This document shows positions 62,509 through 64,000 of a stretch of 64,000 nt of DNA, one piece after another (within the stretch, counting starts at the first letter, position 1; every line of letters begins with the position of its first letter). A model generated the notes under the pieces. It was given only the letters and a program-made list of their open reading frames with translations. It had not been told where the DNA came from and ran no database searches. This stretch comes from an uncultured Paraprevotella sp. (GTDB taxonomy: Bacteria; Bacteroidota; Bacteroidia; Bacteroidales; Bacteroidaceae): assembly GCA_944321345.1 (NCBI GenBank), contig CALUKY010000004.1:1-64000 (forward strand), written 5' to 3'. The position numbers were made by a program, and so were the translations under genes.

Positions 62509-64000
62509 TTATTCAGCAACTTTTTCATCGCTCCAGTCCATGGCAGCCATACGCTTGTATGAAGCGTAGCGCTTCTTAGCCATATCCTCGCAAGCGTTGA
62601 ACAGGTCAGCAGCCTCAGTAGGATACTGTTTCATTACAGAAGCGAAACGAACCTCGCCCTTCAGATAATCCTGGAATGCCTCCCATTTCGGCTCCTTAGA
62701 GTCGAGTGAGAACGGATTCTTGCCTTCATCTTCCAGAGCTGGGTTGAAGCGCCACAAGTGCCAGTAACCGCACTCAACAGCAGCAGCCTCTTCAGCCTGA
62801 GATTTACCCATACCCTTCTTCAAACCGTGGTTGATACATGGAGCATAAGCAATGATGATTGATGGTCCAGGATAAGCCTCTGCCTCACGGATAGCCTTCA
62901 AGCACTGAGCCTGGTCTGCACCCATAGCGATCTGAGCTACGTAAACGTAACCGTATGTAGTAGCAATCATACCCAGGTCTTTCTTGCGTACGCGCTTACC
63001 AGAAGCAGCGAACTTAGCGATAGCGCCCAGAGGAGTAGCCTTAGATGACTGACCACCGGTGTTAGAGTAAACCTCAGTATCCAGAACCAAGATGTTTACA
63101 TCCTCGCCAGAAGCGATTACGTGATCCAAACCACCGTAGCCGATATCATAAGAAGCACCGTCACCACCGATAATCCACTGTGAGCGTTTTACCAAGTAGT
63201 GGCTCAACTCTGACAGCTTAGCGCATGATGGGCATCCGGCAGCCTTGCCAGCCTCGATCTGAGGAACCAGCTTCTCTGCAGCAGCCTTGCTTGCGTCTGC
63301 ATCGTCCTTACCGTCGATCCAAGCCTGTGCAGCTTCCTTGAACTCTGCTGGAGTGTGCTCAGAAGCAATAGCCTCGTTCAGGATAGCTTCGATACGTGCG
63401 CGCATCTTCTTGTTGGCCAATACCATACCCAAACCGAACTCGCAGAAGTCCTCGAACAAAGAGTTAGCCCAAGCCGGACCCTGACCCTTAGCGTTGGTAG
63501 TATAAGGAGTTGATGGGATAGAACCAGAGTAGATAGAAGAACATCCGGTAGCGTTGGCGATGATCTCACGGTCACCGAACAACTGAGAAATCAGCTTCAC
63601 GTATGGAGTTTCACCACAACCAGAGCAAGCTCCAGAGAACTCGAACAACGGCTGAGCGAACTGAGAGTTCTTCACGTTAGACTTGATGTCTACCAGATCC
63701 TGCTTGCTGGTTACGTTCTTCACACAATATTCCCAGTTTGCAGCCTCATCCAATTCCTGCTCCAGAGGAACCATAGTCAGAGCCTTGCCCAACTTCGGAT
63801 TACCCGGACAAACATCGGCACAGTTACCGCAACCCAAGCAGTCCATAACGCTTACCTGAATACGGAAGTTCATACCCTTCATAGCGGCAGGAGCCTTCAT
63901 TTCCAGAGTATCAGCGCTGAAGCCAGCCTTCTCGTCTGCGTTCAGTACGAACGGACGGATAGCAGCGTGAGGACAAACGTAAGCACACTTGTTACACTGG
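62509..64000 (-). CDS. nifJ: Pyruvate:ferredoxin (flavodoxin) oxidoreductase, partial
   Basis: C-terminal part (about 497 residues) of the single-chain PFOR, which oxidises pyruvate to acetyl-CoA and reduces ferredoxin in anaerobes. The frame stays open to the right edge, where it reads QCNKCAYVCPHAAIRP, the first 4Fe-4S motif. The ATG at 63900 is therefore internal. A second ferredoxin motif is CLGCGNCADVCPG. The thiamine diphosphate domain has SGACSGCGETPYVKLISQLF, then NATGCSSIYSGSIPSTPYTT, and LDTEVYSNTGGQSSKATPLG. The N-terminal half is outside the window. Confidence 0.97.
   Translation of the reverse strand, partial: QCNKCAYVCPHAAIRPFVLNADEKAGFSADTLEMKAPAAMKGMNFRIQVSVMDCLGCGNCADVCPGNPKLGKALTMVPLEQELDEAANWEYCVKNVTSKQDLVDIKSNVKNSQFAQPLFEFSGACSGCGETPYVKLISQLFGDREIIANATGCSSIYSGSIPSTPYTTNAKGQGPAWANSLFEDFCEFGLGMVLANKKMRARIEAILNEAIASEHTPAEFKEAAQAWIDGKDDADASKAAAEKLVPQIEAGKAAGCPSCAKLSELSHYLVKRSQWIIGGDGASYDIGYGGLDHVIASGEDVNILVLDTEVYSNTGGQSSKATPLGAIAKFAASGKRVRKKDLGMIATTYGYVYVAQIAMGADQAQCLKAIREAEAYPGPSIIIAYAPCINHGLKKGMGKSQAEEAAAVECGYWHLWRFNPALEDEGKNPFSLDSKEPKWEAFQDYLKGEVRFASVMKQYPTEAADLFNACEDMAKKRYASYKRMAAMDWSDEKVAE

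Overview
The window looks like chromosome of a gut-type Bacteroidales bacterium (Bacteroides or Phocaeicola-like). The signs are type III glutamine synthetase beside LL-diaminopimelate aminotransferase, a C10 protease with BspA-type repeats, C-terminal sorting-like tails on secreted proteins, CusCBA-type efflux without a linked regulator, and many start regions preceded by the Bacteroidetes -7 element TAnnTTTG rather than a sigma70 -10/-35 pair. Gene order is compact and mostly core. No IS element, prophage, CRISPR array or tRNA gene was seen.

Layout. 1-250: end of an rRNA operon (5S and terminator). 967-7088: heavy-metal RND efflux operon on the minus strand, headed by a Cys/His-rich membrane protein with a clear promoter and a palindromic upstream site. 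7120-14114: minus-strand housekeeping genes (DUF454 protein, RecQ, RecJ, a secreted C1 peptidase, aminopeptidase P). 14323-18828: patatin-like lipase and a C10 protease/leucine-rich-repeat protein. 18951-24927: an unusual protease/regulator island. It has a decayed TPR gene, a small membrane protein and a YbjN-like membrane protein on the minus strand, divergent from a four-gene operon encoding an exported CHAT protease, an exported caspase, an ECF sigma factor and a membrane-anchored anti-sigma-like TPR protein. 25040-28741: small protein, FKBP isomerase, MarR regulator and a four-domain persulfide-handling flavoprotein. 28742-29362: non-coding, with possible structured RNA. 29363-32166: acetyltransferase and Na+/H+ antiporter.

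32352-47113 is a nitrogen and amino-acid block: dapF-dapL-glnN, then gltB-gltD-asnB, then a divergent long PurF-like glutamine amidotransferase that shares a 343-bp control region with gltB. 47301-50568: a large exported MG2-like protein and an NlpE-like lipoprotein with a textbook Bacteroides promoter. 50798-56471: two tandem WG-repeat lipoproteins, a small membrane protein, a SAP-like/SEC-C protein and a membrane-embedded AraC-type regulator. 56618-62436: secreted proteins, including a GH20 beta-hexosaminidase preceded by 22-nt tandem repeats. 62509-64000: C-terminal part of pyruvate:ferredoxin oxidoreductase, which runs off the right edge.

The strongest candidate for an undescribed system is the CHAT-caspase-ECF sigma-anti-sigma operon at 20633-24927. 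Its parts suggest an envelope protease circuit that controls a sigma factor. The logic resembles the TPR-CHAT/Csx30/sigma arrangement of type III-E CRISPR systems, but here the proteases carry export signals and no CRISPR genes are present.
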